A stretch of 64,000 nucleotides of DNA from Brevibacterium antiquum CNRZ 918 (GTDB lineage: Bacteria > Actinomycetota > Actinomycetes > Actinomycetales > Brevibacteriaceae), in NCBI RefSeq assembly GCF_900169145.1, contig NZ_FXZD01000001.1, forward strand, positions 496,001 to 560,000, in the 5' to 3' direction. Below the pieces are notes generated by a model that saw only the letters and a program-made list of their open reading frames with translations, did not search any database and had not been told where the DNA came from. The position numbers and the translations under genes are program-made. Shown piece by piece: positions 1-8,749 of the stretch (position 1 is its first letter; each line of letters begins with the position of its first letter).

Positions 1-446
1 GCGGGGACCAGGAAGAGCCGCTCAAGGAGTTGGCTGCCGAGCTCGGCATCGCCGACCGCGTCCATGTCTTGGGCAAGATCAGCGACAAGGAGCTCGTGGA
101 CGCCTACCAGCGCTGCACATTCTTCTGTATGCCCTCGACCGCCGAACTTCAGTCGATCGCGACGCTGGAGGCGCTGGCCTCCCGAAAGCCAGTCGTCCTC
201 GCTGACGCGGTGGCCCTGCCGCACCTCGTCAGAGACGGGATCAACGGTTTCCTGTTCCCGCCAAGGGATATCGAGGAGTTGGCTTCGCGCTTCACACAGA
301 TCTGTGAGCTTTCCGAGGACGACCTCGACGCGATGGCCAGGGCCTCACTCGATGTGGTGGCCAAACACGACATCGAGTACACGCTCGACACTTTCGAATC
401 CATCTACAGCAAGGTCATCGACGAGAACATCGTCTCCGCGGCCTGA
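1..446 (+). CDS. Glycosyltransferase family 4, C-terminal part (truncated by window edge)
   Basis: The reading frame is open from base 3 and ends in TGA at 444-446; the N-terminal acceptor domain lies outside the window. The visible part is the nucleotide-sugar-binding Rossmann half of a GT-B fold enzyme. It shows the typical run DRVHVLGKIS, then a CMPS-AELQSIATLEALA stretch in which the two acidic or polar positions of the EX7E-type donor site sit, then PVVLADAVALPHLV and DGINGFLFPP. Such enzymes move a sugar from an activated donor to a lipid, glycan or small acceptor at the cytosolic face of the membrane. The acceptor cannot be told from this fragment. A second GT4 enzyme at 50771-51901 belongs to the same broad family but is clearly different in sequence. 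Confidence 0.8.
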   Translation, partial: GDQEEPLKELAAELGIADRVHVLGKISDKELVDAYQRCTFFCMPSTAELQSIATLEALASRKPVVLADAVALPHLVRDGINGFLFPPRDIEELASRFTQICELSEDDLDAMARASLDVVAKHDIEYTLDTFESIYSKVIDENIVSAA

Positions 447-451
447 ACCTG

Positions 452-1432
452 TCAGCCGAGTGCTTCGGAGGGCGGAACGAACACCGTCTCGTCGGTGCGA
501 ATCCGATCGAAGTCGAGTCCTGCCACCATGTCGTCGATGGTTGACCATGATCCCTTGGCGCCGATGACACCGAGGGACGTGGCGATCCAGGAATAGACAT
601 CATCTGGTGTCCATCCCAGTGCTCGCAGCTGCTGATAGGTGACCGCGCCATCGCGTTTGGCCAATCGGCTGCCTGCGGTGTTCACCGCCAGTGGAACGTG
701 CAGCCACGACGGCTGCGGCAGTCCCAGCAGGTCGGCCAGATGAGCCTGACGTGGCGCCGAGGTGGCCAGATCGTCGCCCCTGACCACTTCGTCGACACCG
801 CTGGCAGCGTCGTCGACGACGACGATGAGGTTATAGGCGAAGACCCCGTCACCGCGTTTGAGGACCAGGTCATCGACCGGGGCCGTGATCTCACCCAGCA
901 GTCGATCCTCGATGGTGACCTCGACATTGTCAGTCCGCAGACGCAGCGCTGGGCTGCGTCCCTGCTGTTGGAGGCGCTGTCTGTGCTGTTCTCGTTCGGA
1001 CTCGAGCAGATCACGACAGGTCCCCGGGTACGACCCGGGCGGAGAATGGGGTGCAGACGGCGCCTGCTGGATGTCCTTGCGGGAGCAGTAGCACTCATAG
1101 ACAAGCCCGCGCCCCTCGAGGCGATTCAGCGCTTCGGTGTAGATGCCGAGCCGTTCGGACTGGATGAGCGGTGGCTCGTCCGGTGCGATCCCCAAATCGG
1201 CGAAGACCTCAAGCTGTGATTGCGCCGCACCGGGCTGGACCCGGTCGAGGTCTTCGATGCGCCAGAGAAACCGTCTCCCGGTCTGCCGCGCACGAACATA
1301 TGCCAGCAGTCCTGAGCGGATGTTGCCGATGTGCAGGTCCCCGCTGGGGCTGGGAGCGAAGCGACCTGCCCCAAGCTGCACAGAGTTGAGCCCTGCGGCC
1401 CGTGGAATCGAGTCTGTGTGTGGTGTGCTCAA
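452..1432 (-). CDS. gluQRS: Glutamyl-Q tRNA(Asp) synthetase
   Basis: At 326 residues this is a short relative of the GluRS catalytic core without an anticodon-binding domain. In the family it attaches glutamate to the queuosine base of tRNA(Asp). The class I HIGH-type motif is visible as GDLHIGNIRSG after RFAPSPSG. Cysteines in YECYCSRKDI and YPGTCRDL form the zinc site typical of GluQRS, and the KMSKS-like loop reads RLAKRDGA. It begins with ATG overlapping the last four bases of the upstream acetyltransferase gene (ATGA), so the two are probably translated together. It converges on the glycosyltransferase gene with only a few bases between stops. Family assignment is firm; tRNA specificity is by homology. 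Confidence 0.9.
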   Translation of the reverse strand: MSTPHTDSIPRAAGLNSVQLGAGRFAPSPSGDLHIGNIRSGLLAYVRARQTGRRFLWRIEDLDRVQPGAAQSQLEVFADLGIAPDEPPLIQSERLGIYTEALNRLEGRGLVYECYCSRKDIQQAPSAPHSPPGSYPGTCRDLLESEREQHRQRLQQQGRSPALRLRTDNVEVTIEDRLLGEITAPVDDLVLKRGDGVFAYNLIVVVDDAASGVDEVVRGDDLATSAPRQAHLADLLGLPQPSWLHVPLAVNTAGSRLAKRDGAVTYQQLRALGWTPDDVYSWIATSLGVIGAKGSWSTIDDMVAGLDFDRIRTDETVFVPPSEALG

Positions 1433-1746
1433 GCTTTCGCCACGAGGTCGGCGTACTGCGGGAATCGTTCAAGGTAGTCCTGGACGTAGCTGCAGGTCGG
1501 GACGATGCGACCGCCTTCGTCCCGGATCTGATCAAGAGCACTGGTGACCAGTGTGCGAGCGAAGCCGCGACGTGAGAAGCCTTCGGAGATGATGGTGTGC
1601 TGGAGCTCGACCGTGTGTTCGTCGATGACGCGATAGGCAAGGAAGCCTGCGAACTGTACGGGATCCTCGGCGGTGAAGATCTCGAAGCGTTCGCGACCGG
1701 GGTTCTTGACCACCGTGACGGGGGTGGAACTGGGTTCGGGCTGCAT
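1429..1746 (-). CDS. Small GNAT-type N-acetyltransferase (PF14542-like)
   Basis: A 105-residue single-domain protein of the short GNAT family sometimes named YjdJ/NATD1. The visible signature is a beta-strand with ELQHTIISEGFSRRGFARTLV, which is the acetyl-CoA pyrophosphate-binding R/Q-x-x-G-x-G/A type loop, followed by IVPTCSYVQDYLERFPQYADLV, a characteristic ending of this family. ATG at 1746 is chosen because an AAGGAG ribosome site lies eight bases upstream; an in-frame start further upstream adds 22 residues with no site. It overlaps gluQRS by ATGA. The substrate is unknown. Members of this family are often stand-alone, so the link with gluQRS may be only transcriptional. Confidence 0.8.
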   Translation of the reverse strand: MQPEPSSTPVTVVKNPGRERFEIFTAEDPVQFAGFLAYRVIDEHTVELQHTIISEGFSRRGFARTLVTSALDQIRDEGGRIVPTCSYVQDYLERFPQYADLVAKA

Positions 1747-1791
1747 GTGGGACTCCTTGTCAACGGCATCGTCCTTGTCACGAACATTACA

Positions 1792-1827
1792 GGGTGGCGC
1801 CGGTATCTTCACTCACCGACGCCACCC
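1792..1827 (-). terminator. Stem-loop after gluD
   Basis: An 8-bp perfect inverted repeat (GGGTGGCG / CGCCACCC) with a 20-base loop lies just downstream of the gluD stop on the minus strand. The tail lacks a long T run, so it is only a moderate terminator candidate for the gluABCD transcript before the GNAT gene. Confidence 0.4.
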
Positions 1828-1839
1828 GTCTCAGCTCGT

Positions 1840-2682
1840 CTATGCGACAGTCTTCGCCGACAGGCCTTCCGCTCCGACGGGAGCGGTGGCCTTTCGCTGG
1901 AGACGCTTCTCCAACCACCGGGCGATGCCGGCGACGATCATGTTGATGATGATGAAGAGCACGGCACCGACGAGGAATGTCGGGAGCAGATTGTTGTACT
2001 CACGGCCGATGAGATTCACCTGGTACAGCAGGTCCTGATAGGTGACGATGAAGCCCAGGGCCGAGTCCTTGAGCAGCACGACGATCTGGGCGATGATCGT
2101 AGGCATCATGGCACGCAGCGCCTGCGGCATGAGCACCAGGCTCATCACCTGTCCGGGGCGCAGACCGATGGCCATGGCGGCTTCTCGCTGACCCTTCGGA
2201 ACGGCGAGGATACCGGCACGGATGATCTCGGCCAGAACCGTCCCGTTGTAGAGTGTCAGGCCGATGACGACTGACCAGAATGCTCCGATGGTGTTTCCGA
2301 AGATGAGGAACATCGCAAAGATCAGCAGCAGGACAGGGACTCCGCGGAAGAACTCGAGGACGATGGTTCCCGGTACCGAGATGACCTTCTTGCTCGAGAG
2401 CCGCAGCAGCGCGAATACGACTCCGACGACCAGAGCCAGCAGGGAGGCGACGACCGCGACCTTAAGGGTTGCGGCCATGCCTTGGAGCAGGACCAGCTGA
2501 ATCTGGGAGAACGTGAATGGATACCATTTCGCCGCGTCCAGCTGTCCGGCGTCGGCGAACTTCCAGATGATGAAGGCGATGAGTCCGGCCAGCACAAGGG
2601 CCGAGACGATCGAGAGGATGATGTTGTTGCGACGAGCCTTGGGACCGGGTTCGTCGAACAGGACCTGTGTCGGTGCGCTCAT
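1840..2682 (-). CDS. gluD: Glutamate-type amino acid ABC transporter permease, second subunit
   Basis: A 280-residue inner-membrane permease of the HisM/GlnP class. A hydrophobic anchor at residues 20-45 is followed by four to five membrane segments. The EAA loop that contacts the ATPase is seen as REAAMAIGLRPGQVMSLVLMPQ. It starts inside the end of the preceding permease gene (ATGA overlap at 2679-2682), as expected for two permeases that form a heterodimer. By gene order (ATPase, binding protein, two permeases) and protein type it matches the GluABCD glutamate uptake system known from Corynebacterium glutamicum. Exact substrate preference among acidic amino acids and glutamine is inferred. 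Confidence 0.85.
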   Translation of the reverse strand: MSAPTQVLFDEPGPKARRNNIILSIVSALVLAGLIAFIIWKFADAGQLDAAKWYPFTFSQIQLVLLQGMAATLKVAVVASLLALVVGVVFALLRLSSKKVISVPGTIVLEFFRGVPVLLLIFAMFLIFGNTIGAFWSVVIGLTLYNGTVLAEIIRAGILAVPKGQREAAMAIGLRPGQVMSLVLMPQALRAMMPTIIAQIVVLLKDSALGFIVTYQDLLYQVNLIGREYNNLLPTFLVGAVLFIIINMIVAGIARWLEKRLQRKATAPVGAEGLSAKTVA

Positions 2683-3341
2683 CGCAGGATCACCAGTTTC
2701 CTCTCGAGGTAGTCGAAGACGCGACCCAGGATCAGCGCCAAGATCAGGTAGGCAAGAGCGGTCCCGAACAGCAGCGGGATCACCAGGTCGCCCCGGACCT
2801 CGATGGCATTGCGCATGGCCGAGATGAGTTCACGGTTGTTGAACGCCGAGGCGATCGAGGTGTTCTTCAGCAGCGCGATAATGACGCTGCCGAGAGGCGG
2901 GATGACGGTGCGAAACGCCTGAGGCAGAATGACCTGGCTCAGGGTCTGGCCGAACGTGAGCCCGACGGCCCGAGCTGCTTCGGCTTGGCCGACGGGAATC
3001 GTCGAGATGCCCGACCTGAGAGTCTCGGCGACGAAGCATGCCGTATAGGCAGTGAGCGCCAGCGTTGCGTAGATGAAGGAGTTGAAGGAGCTGGTCGAGC
3101 CGAAGCGGATGTCGAGGAACGGCAGTCCGAAGGCACAGAAGAACATCACCAGCGTCAGCGGTGTGTTCCTGACGACGTTGATGTAGGTCGAAGCCGCGAT
3201 CCGCAGGACCGGTGTCGGTGAGACGCGCATTCCGGCCAGGATCGTGCCCAGTACGAGGGCGCCGATCAGGGCGACGGTGAAGAGTTTGACGGTGCCCCAG
3301 ATGCCTGAGAGGAACATCTCGAGAAGTTGCAGAAAATCCAT
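2679..3341 (-). CDS. gluC: Glutamate-type amino acid ABC transporter permease, first subunit
   Basis: A 220-residue permease with an N-terminal membrane helix (LFTVALIGALVLGTILAG) and the amphipathic EAA loop GQAEAARAVGLTFGQTLSQV, which docks the GluA ATPase. It is the partner of the overlapping gluD product. The gene is separated from gluB by 67 bases holding a perfect 14-bp hairpin, which would lower or stabilise the message around this point and so set a higher binding-protein to permease ratio. The start ATG at 3341 follows a GGAATC-type weak ribosome site. Family identity is clear; naming as gluC rests on operon layout. Confidence 0.85.
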   Translation of the reverse strand: MDFLQLLEMFLSGIWGTVKLFTVALIGALVLGTILAGMRVSPTPVLRIAASTYINVVRNTPLTLVMFFCAFGLPFLDIRFGSTSSFNSFIYATLALTAYTACFVAETLRSGISTIPVGQAEAARAVGLTFGQTLSQVILPQAFRTVIPPLGSVIIALLKNTSIASAFNNRELISAMRNAIEVRGDLVIPLLFGTALAYLILALILGRVFDYLERKLVILR

Positions 3342-3357
3342 TCCAGATTCCTTAATC

Positions 3358-3389
3358 GATGCGAGGGCACCGTTGGGTGCCCTCGCATC
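3358..3389 (-). promoter_or_regulatory. gluB-gluC intercistronic hairpin
   Basis: A perfect 14-bp stem (GATGCGAGGGCACC pairing with GGTGCCCTCGCATC) closes a four-base loop. It lies between the gluB stop and the gluC start on the transcribed strand. No T run follows, so it is more likely an mRNA-stabilising or partial-attenuation element than a full terminator. Confidence 0.7.
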
Positions 3390-3408
3390 ATGTCAATCTG
3401 AAGGCTGG

Positions 3409-4308
3409 TCAGTAGCGGTCGATTTCAGGCATTTCGACATCATCGGCGGAGCCGAGGGTGTATTCGAATGCCTTCTTCCAGTCCCCGTCGTCCATGCCCT
3501 TCTGCAGGGCATCGTTGACAGCATCGCGCATCGCGTCATCACCCTTGGGCAGACCAACACCGTAGGGCTCTTCGGTGAAGGGCTTGCCGACGACCTTGAA
3601 CTCGCCTTCGTACTGCTTTGCGTAGCCACGCAGGATCGCGTCGTCGGTGGTCACCGCGTCAACGGAACCCGACTGCAGGTCAGTGACACACTTCGAGTAG
3701 GTGTCATAGGCCACGAGCTCTGCCTTGTCGTATTTCTCTTCGATGTTCTGTGCCGGTGTCGAACCGTCCACCGAGCAGACCTTCTTGCCGTCCAGATCGT
3801 CGGGGCCGGCGATGTCGGAATCTTCGGCGACGAGCAGGTCCTGACCGGCAACGTAGTACGGTCCGGCGAAGTCAACGACCTTCTTGCGTTCGTCGTTGAT
3901 GGTGTAGGTAGCCACGACCATGTCGATGTTGCCCTGCTGCAGGAAGGGCTCACGGTTGGCAGAGACGGTCTCGGTGTATTTGATCTGGTCTGGGCTGAAG
4001 CCCAGCTGCGCGGCCACCATCTTCGCGATTTCGATGTCGAAGCCTTCGGGCTGTTCGGATCCGGCCTTGACGTTGCCGAGTCCCGGCTGATCGTACTTGA
4101 CGCCGACCTTCAGCTCGCCGGCGTCTTTGGCGGCCTTCCAGGTCTTGGAGTCTTTGAAATCGGCGCTGTCGTTGACTGTGTATTCGGGTGCTTCCGCCTG
4201 GGCGCCGTCGCCCTCGGCAGGAGCATCAGGGGTTCCACCTTGGCCGCAACCGCTGAGTGCGAGCAGTCCGATCGCGACAGATGCGATTGAGAGTCTGAGC
4301 TTCTTCAT
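3409..4308 (-). CDS. gluB: Glutamate-binding lipoprotein of the ABC transporter
   Basis: A 299-residue extracytoplasmic solute-binding protein of family 3. The N-terminus is a lipoprotein signal peptide with positive residues, a hydrophobic core (SIASVAIGLLAL) and the lipobox LSGC, so the mature protein should be tethered to the membrane by cysteine. The core shows the SBP_bac_3 landmarks: LKVGVKYDQPG, PEGFDIEIAKMVA, VDFAGPYY and the later GVGLPKGDDAMRD. ATG at 4308 is preceded by a clear AAGGAG ribosome site and starts exactly at the signal peptide. It is the most downstream gene before the strong intercistronic hairpin, consistent with high expression relative to the permeases. Confidence 0.9.
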   Translation of the reverse strand: MKKLRLSIASVAIGLLALSGCGQGGTPDAPAEGDGAQAEAPEYTVNDSADFKDSKTWKAAKDAGELKVGVKYDQPGLGNVKAGSEQPEGFDIEIAKMVAAQLGFSPDQIKYTETVSANREPFLQQGNIDMVVATYTINDERKKVVDFAGPYYVAGQDLLVAEDSDIAGPDDLDGKKVCSVDGSTPAQNIEEKYDKAELVAYDTYSKCVTDLQSGSVDAVTTDDAILRGYAKQYEGEFKVVGKPFTEEPYGVGLPKGDDAMRDAVNDALQKGMDDGDWKKAFEYTLGSADDVEMPEIDRY

Positions 4309-4362
4309 CGTTTCTCCTTGTGAGTGTGGTGCTGTGTGAGGTGGTGCAGGACTGTGCGGTGA

Positions 4363-4378
4363 CGAACGACTTCGTTCG
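4363..4378 (-). other. Small hairpin between gluA and gluB
   Basis: A 6-bp stem (CGAACG / CGTTCG) with a four-base loop lies six bases after the gluA stop. It is too short for a sure terminator and may only set mRNA processing or decay within the operon. Confidence 0.35.
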
Positions 4379-4384
4379 CTGCGA

Positions 4385-5134
4385 TCAGCGGGTGAGGATC
4401 TTGGACAGGAAGTCCTTGGCGCGTGGGGTCTGCGGGTTGGTGAAGAACTCCTCGGGCTCGGCGACCTCGACGATCTCCCCATCGGCCATGAAGACGACCC
4501 GGTGTGCGGCTTTTCTGGCGAAGCCCATCTCGTGGGTCACGACCACCATGGTCATGCCTTCTTCGGCGAGTCCGACCATGACGTCGAGGACTTCGTTGAT
4601 CATCTCCGGATCCAGCGCCGAGGTGGGCTCATCGAAGAGCATCACCTTCGGTTTCATCGCCAATGAACGGGCGATGGCGACTCGCTGCTGCTGCCCGCCC
4701 GAAAGCTGTGCGGGGTATTTGTCGGCTTGGTGAGCGACCCCGACGCGTTCGAGCAGGGCCATGGCCTGTTGTTCGGCTTCGGCTTTGGACAGTTTGCGGA
4801 CCTTGATCGGTCCGAGTGTGACGTTTTCCAGGATCGTCTTGTGGGCGAAGAGGTTGAAGGCCTGAAAGACCATTCCCACGTCCGAGCGCAGGTGCGCCAG
4901 AGCTGCGCCTTCCGCAGGAAGTTCCTTCCCGTCGATCGTGATCGAACCGGAGGTGATGGTCTCCAAACGGTTGATCGTCCGACACAGGGTCGATTTGCCG
5001 GAGCCGGAGGGACCGATGACGACGACGACTTCGCGTTCTTTGATGTTGAGGTTGATGTGCTTCAGGGCGTGAAAATCACCGTAGTGTTTCTCGACATCTG
5101 TGACGGACACCAACGGTTGTGATTCAGCTCTCAT
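4385..5134 (-). CDS. gluA: Glutamate-type amino acid ABC transporter ATPase
   Basis: A 249-residue ATP-binding subunit. Motifs in order: Walker [10 protein letters not shown] near residue 40, Q-loop VFQAFNLF, signature LSGGQQQR, Walker B VMLFDEP and the H-switch VVVTHEM. It drives uptake through GluC/GluD of substrate handed over by GluB. It is the first gene of the minus-strand operon gluABCD. No ribosome site precedes the ATG at 5134, and a TAAGAT -10 box ends eight bases upstream, so the mRNA is probably leaderless. Substrate naming follows operon similarity to the C. glutamicum system. Confidence 0.88.
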   Translation of the reverse strand: MRAESQPLVSVTDVEKHYGDFHALKHINLNIKEREVVVVIGPSGSGKSTLCRTINRLETITSGSITIDGKELPAEGAALAHLRSDVGMVFQAFNLFAHKTILENVTLGPIKVRKLSKAEAEQQAMALLERVGVAHQADKYPAQLSGGQQQRVAIARSLAMKPKVMLFDEPTSALDPEMINEVLDVMVGLAEEGMTMVVVTHEMGFARKAAHRVVFMADGEIVEVAEPEEFFTNPQTPRAKDFLSKILTR

Positions 5135-5142
5135 AAGAGTTG

Positions 5143-5171
5143 ATCTTAGTGAATAAAGGTCTCACATGAAA
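5143..5171 (-). promoter_or_regulatory. Putative gluA promoter
   Basis: On the minus strand a TTTCAT -35-like box, a 17-base spacer and a TAAGAT -10 box (5143-5148) lie directly upstream of gluA. The -10 ends eight bases before the ATG, which implies a start of transcription at or next to the start codon. Confidence 0.4.
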
Positions 5172-5193
5172 AACGTGGATGCTTGCCAGAAAA

Positions 5194-5235
5194 ACTGCAA
5201 CCGACTTGTGACCTGGGCCAATCGTCGGTTGCAGT
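5194..5235 (-). terminator. Rho-independent terminator of the acyl-CoA synthetase gene
   Basis: A perfect 12-bp inverted repeat (ACTGCAACCGAC / GTCGGTTGCAGT) with an 18-base loop is followed on the minus strand by a TTTTT tract. It sits about 50 bases after the stop of the gene at 5288-6982. Confidence 0.8.
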
Positions 5236-5287
5236 CTTTCACGGACGTGCGGGTGCGGCCCTCACCGAGGACTATCGCACCGATTCC

Positions 5288-6982
5288 TCAGACGAGGCTC
5301 GTCTTCTGGATGATCTTCTCGCCTTCTTCACGCAGCTCGATCTTGCGGATCTTGCCCGACACGGTCATCGGGAATGACTCTCGGACCTCCACGTAGCGCG
5401 GGATCTTGAAATGGGCGAGTTTGCCGTTGCAGAATTCCCTGACCTCCGCTGCGGTCAAAGAGTCGAAGCCGTCTTTGAGGATGACCCAGGCCATGAGCTC
5501 TTCACCGTACTTCTCGTCGGCGACCCCAACGACTTGGACGTCCCTGATCGACGGATGGTGGTAGAGGAACTCTTCGACCTCACGGGGGTAGACGTTCTCT
5601 CCGCCGCGGATGACCATATCCTTGATCCGTCCGGAGATGTCGACGTAGCCGTTATCGTCCATGATGCCCAGATCACCGGTGTGGATCCACCGGGATGCAT
5701 CGATCGCCTCGGCGGTCTTCTCCTGATTTTCCCAGTACCCGAGCATGACCGCGTAGCCGCGGGTGCACAGTTCGCCCTTCTGTCCGCGCGGGACAGCTTG
5801 CCCGGTGACCGGGTCGGCGATCTTGATCTCGAGGTGGGGCATGACGCGGCCGACGGTCTGAGTGCGGGCTTCGAGGGTGTCGTCGACGCGGGTCATCATG
5901 GACACCGGCGAGGTCTCCGTCATGCCGTAGCAGATGGCGACCTCGTCCATATTCATATCGGAAATGACGCGCTTCATGATCTCGACCGGGCAGGGAGAGC
6001 CGGCCATGACGCCAGTACGCAGTGAGCTGAGGTCGTAGCTCGAGAAGTCCGGATGCTCGAGTTCGCCGATGAACATCGTCGGCACCCCGTAGAGCGAGGT
6101 CGCCTTCTCCTCTGAAACTGCGCTCAGCGCCGCACCCGGGTCGAATCCGGGCGAGGGCAGAATGATGGCCGCGCCGTGGCTGAGAGCCGCGAGGTTTCCG
6201 ATGACCATGCCAAAGCAGTGGTAGTACGGAACCGGCAGGACGACAGAGTCCTTCGCAGAGTACGACAGCAGCTCTCCGATGAAGAAGCCGTTGTTGAGGA
6301 TGTTGTGATGGCTCAGCGTCACCCCTTTGGGGAAACCTGTGGTGCCCGAGGTGTACTGAATGTTGATCGGATCGTCCATCGCCAGTTCGCCCGCAAGCTT
6401 CTCCAGCCGCACCGAGTACTTGGCTGCGCCGTCGTCGAGCAGGTCACGACCGGTTCCGATCAGGTGAGCGAAGGATTCGCGTTCGCCGATCACCGCATCG
6501 CCGAGGAGGTCGGCAGGAACCGTGTCGATGAAGACCAGTTCGAGGCCCGCCACTTTTCCGGCAACCTCGGTCGCGATCGCATGGAAGTCCGAGTGCGGAG
6601 GTGCCGAGATCTGGGAGATGAGCATCGACATGCCCGACTGCTCGGCGACGTATTCGAGCTCGTGACTGCGGTAGGAAGGATTGACGTTGACGAGGATCGC
6701 GCCGATCTTCGCAGTGGCGTATTGGACGAGAGCCCATTCGGCGACGTTCTGCGCCCAGATTCCGACCCGCTCGCCCTTCTTCACTCCGCGCTCAAGCAGT
6801 CCGATCGCCAAGGCGTCGGTGTCGCGGTCGAACTCGGCATAGGTCCACCGCCGCTCGGAATGCCGATCCACCAGCGCCAGCTCTTGGGCATGTGCGGCAA
6901 CTGTGGCCTTCAGATTTGCGGGAATTGTCTGCCCCAGCAGAGGTGTCTCGGATGGTCCTGAGGAATAGGAAAGTTCTGCCAC
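5288..6982 (-). CDS. AMP-forming acyl-CoA synthetase (FadD-like)
   Basis: A 564-residue ANL-superfamily enzyme that activates a carboxylic acid through an acyl-AMP and transfers it to CoA. The phosphate-binding motif [11 protein letters not shown] (about residue 215), the A5-type CYGMTETSP, the A7 HTGDLG and [21 protein letters not shown] are all intact. The final catalytic lysine lies in MTVSGKIRK. Length and motifs fit short to long-chain fatty acyl-CoA ligases of the AcsA/LcfB group; chain length cannot be read. It lies 33 bases after modBC in the same direction, so read-through from the molybdate genes is possible, and it ends with its own terminator. Confidence 0.85.
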   Translation of the reverse strand: MAELSYSSGPSETPLLGQTIPANLKATVAAHAQELALVDRHSERRWTYAEFDRDTDALAIGLLERGVKKGERVGIWAQNVAEWALVQYATAKIGAILVNVNPSYRSHELEYVAEQSGMSMLISQISAPPHSDFHAIATEVAGKVAGLELVFIDTVPADLLGDAVIGERESFAHLIGTGRDLLDDGAAKYSVRLEKLAGELAMDDPINIQYTSGTTGFPKGVTLSHHNILNNGFFIGELLSYSAKDSVVLPVPYYHCFGMVIGNLAALSHGAAIILPSPGFDPGAALSAVSEEKATSLYGVPTMFIGELEHPDFSSYDLSSLRTGVMAGSPCPVEIMKRVISDMNMDEVAICYGMTETSPVSMMTRVDDTLEARTQTVGRVMPHLEIKIADPVTGQAVPRGQKGELCTRGYAVMLGYWENQEKTAEAIDASRWIHTGDLGIMDDNGYVDISGRIKDMVIRGGENVYPREVEEFLYHHPSIRDVQVVGVADEKYGEELMAWVILKDGFDSLTAAEVREFCNGKLAHFKIPRYVEVRESFPMTVSGKIRKIELREEGEKIIQKTSLV

Positions 6983-7015
6983 GACGCTGTGCTCCTTAGT
7001 GCAGTTTCAAAGTAA

Positions 7016-8692
7016 CTACTGTGTCGTAATGCACATTATTCCTTCTGCGTCCGTGGCGCAAAAACTGGTCAGGAACTCGTGACCTGGCATGTCTGGGCCT
7101 GCGTCGGAGATACGCTGCCCGATCTGCTCCACCGGTGCCACGGTGGCCACAGACCCGGAGTCGATGTGCACCAGGGTGGTCGCCAGAACGGTGACATCGG
7201 CGGCGTCATGCGTGATGATGACGGCGCTGCGGCCAGCGAGAGCCTGTGCCAGAACTCGCCGGGTTTCGACCTTGACGTCGACGTCGAGAGCAGCCAGGGG
7301 CTCGTCGAGCAGCAACAGCTTCGGATCGACGACAAGGGCCCTGGCCAATGCGATCCTGGCCGCCTGTCCACCAGAGACTGCCTCTGGTGCCCGACCGGAG
7401 CAGTGGCCGACTCCGAGCCTGGTGAGCATGTCCTGCGCACGGGAGCGTGCTTCCGTGGTGGTGAGTCCTTGGGCCTTGAGCCCGAAGGCAACGTTGTCGA
7501 TCACATTCAGATGCGGGAATAGGAGAGGTGTCTGTGCGAGATGGACGATTCCGCGCGAGTGGACAGGCGGCCAGCTGCCGTCCGCGATGTCGAAGATGGT
7601 GTCCTTCCCGATGTGCAGGGAGCCTGAGTCGGCGGGGATGGCGCCGGTCATCAGCTGGAACAGGCTCGACTTGCCTGCCCCGTTCCGGCCGATCATCGCC
7701 GTCGTCGACGAGCCGGGAATCGACAGGTCGATGTCAAGGCCACGATCGGGAACGGATGCTCTGAGGCGGATCGTGGCTGCGCTCGCTGTCGTCGGCCCGA
7801 GACCGTCAACGGGCAGGGGTTCACCGGCTGGCAGCGTCTCATTGACCGAGCGTGTCGTCGACTGCGGTTCGTGGGGTTTGGGTGCCCGGAGTCTGGGGGC
7901 GTGAGGGGAACGATAGGCGAGGACGATGATGACCAAGGCGACGACAATGAGGAGCAGGGACAGGGCGATGGCAGACTGTGGGTCGGTTTCGCGGACCAGG
8001 TAGATCTGCAGCGGCATCGTTCGGGTGACCCCGGAGAGGGAGCCGGCAAAGGTCAGGGTGGCACCGAACTCCCCCAGCGCTCGAGCGAAGCAGAGGATGG
8101 CGCCGGTCATGATCCCCTGCCGCAGCAGCGGAAGGGTGATGTGGAAGAACACCCGGTTGGGTGCGGCACCGAGCTCAGCGGCGGCAAGTTCGAAGTCATG
8201 TCCGCGTGCGGCGACGGCAGTTTCGACGGACATGACCATGAACGGCAGAGCGACGAAGATCTGGGCGAAGACCACTGCCGCGGATGTGTAGGCCAGCCCG
8301 AGTCCCATGTCCGTGAGCAGGGATCCGAGTGTCGCGGTTCTCCCCCAGGTGTAGAGCAGCGCCAGACCGCTGACGACCGGAGGCAGCACGAGCGGAAGCA
8401 GGATGAGGGTGCGCACGACTCGCTGCCCGCGAAAGGTGCGCGTCGCGAGCAGGTATCCCAACGGAAATCCGATGACCACACAGCACAGCGCCGCAATCAG
8501 AGCAGTCAGCAGCGACAGCCCCATCGCCAGCCGTGATTCAGGTGCCAGGATGACCTCGCCGAGGTGGCCCGGATCGATGCGTGCGACCAGCCCGATGATC
8601 GGGACCAGGAGGAAGGCGATGCCGAGAACTGCGGGGATCCATAGCCACACCGGTATCGCCGGATGGGCGTTCCGTCTGCGCGTCTTCGTCAT
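7016..8692 (-). CDS. modBC: Fused molybdate ABC transporter permease-ATPase (ModB-ModC)
   Basis: A 558-residue protein joining two normally separate subunits. Residues about 15-255 are a ModB-type permease with five or six membrane helices and the loop ELAAAELGAAPNRVFFHITLP that contacts the ATPase. After a proline-rich linker, residues about 305-558 are a ModC-type ATPase with Walker A GRNGAGKSS, signature VSGGQAARIALARA, Walker B LLLLDEP and H-loop VIITHDA. No C-terminal Mop domain follows the ATPase; that sensing module is instead found in the small regulator at 9627-10028. The gene follows modA by 57 bases. Substrate as molybdate is supported by ModA and the surrounding cofactor genes. 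Confidence 0.88.
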   Translation of the reverse strand: MTKTRRRNAHPAIPVWLWIPAVLGIAFLLVPIIGLVARIDPGHLGEVILAPESRLAMGLSLLTALIAALCCVVIGFPLGYLLATRTFRGQRVVRTLILLPLVLPPVVSGLALLYTWGRTATLGSLLTDMGLGLAYTSAAVVFAQIFVALPFMVMSVETAVAARGHDFELAAAELGAAPNRVFFHITLPLLRQGIMTGAILCFARALGEFGATLTFAGSLSGVTRTMPLQIYLVRETDPQSAIALSLLLIVVALVIIVLAYRSPHAPRLRAPKPHEPQSTTRSVNETLPAGEPLPVDGLGPTTASAATIRLRASVPDRGLDIDLSIPGSSTTAMIGRNGAGKSSLFQLMTGAIPADSGSLHIGKDTIFDIADGSWPPVHSRGIVHLAQTPLLFPHLNVIDNVAFGLKAQGLTTTEARSRAQDMLTRLGVGHCSGRAPEAVSGGQAARIALARALVVDPKLLLLDEPLAALDVDVKVETRRVLAQALAGRSAVIITHDAADVTVLATTLVHIDSGSVATVAPVEQIGQRISDAGPDMPGHEFLTSFCATDAEGIMCITTQ

Positions 8693-8749
8693 CTGCGCAC
8701 CGTCATCTCATCACGGTGGTCTGCGAGGAGTGCCCTCGGGAATGTTCTG

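Noticed and set aside
4300-4482. A 58-residue N-terminal extension of gluB
   Set aside because: It is proline/serine/arginine-rich antisense-like sequence, has no ribosome site, and the ATG at 4308 begins a perfect lipoprotein signal.
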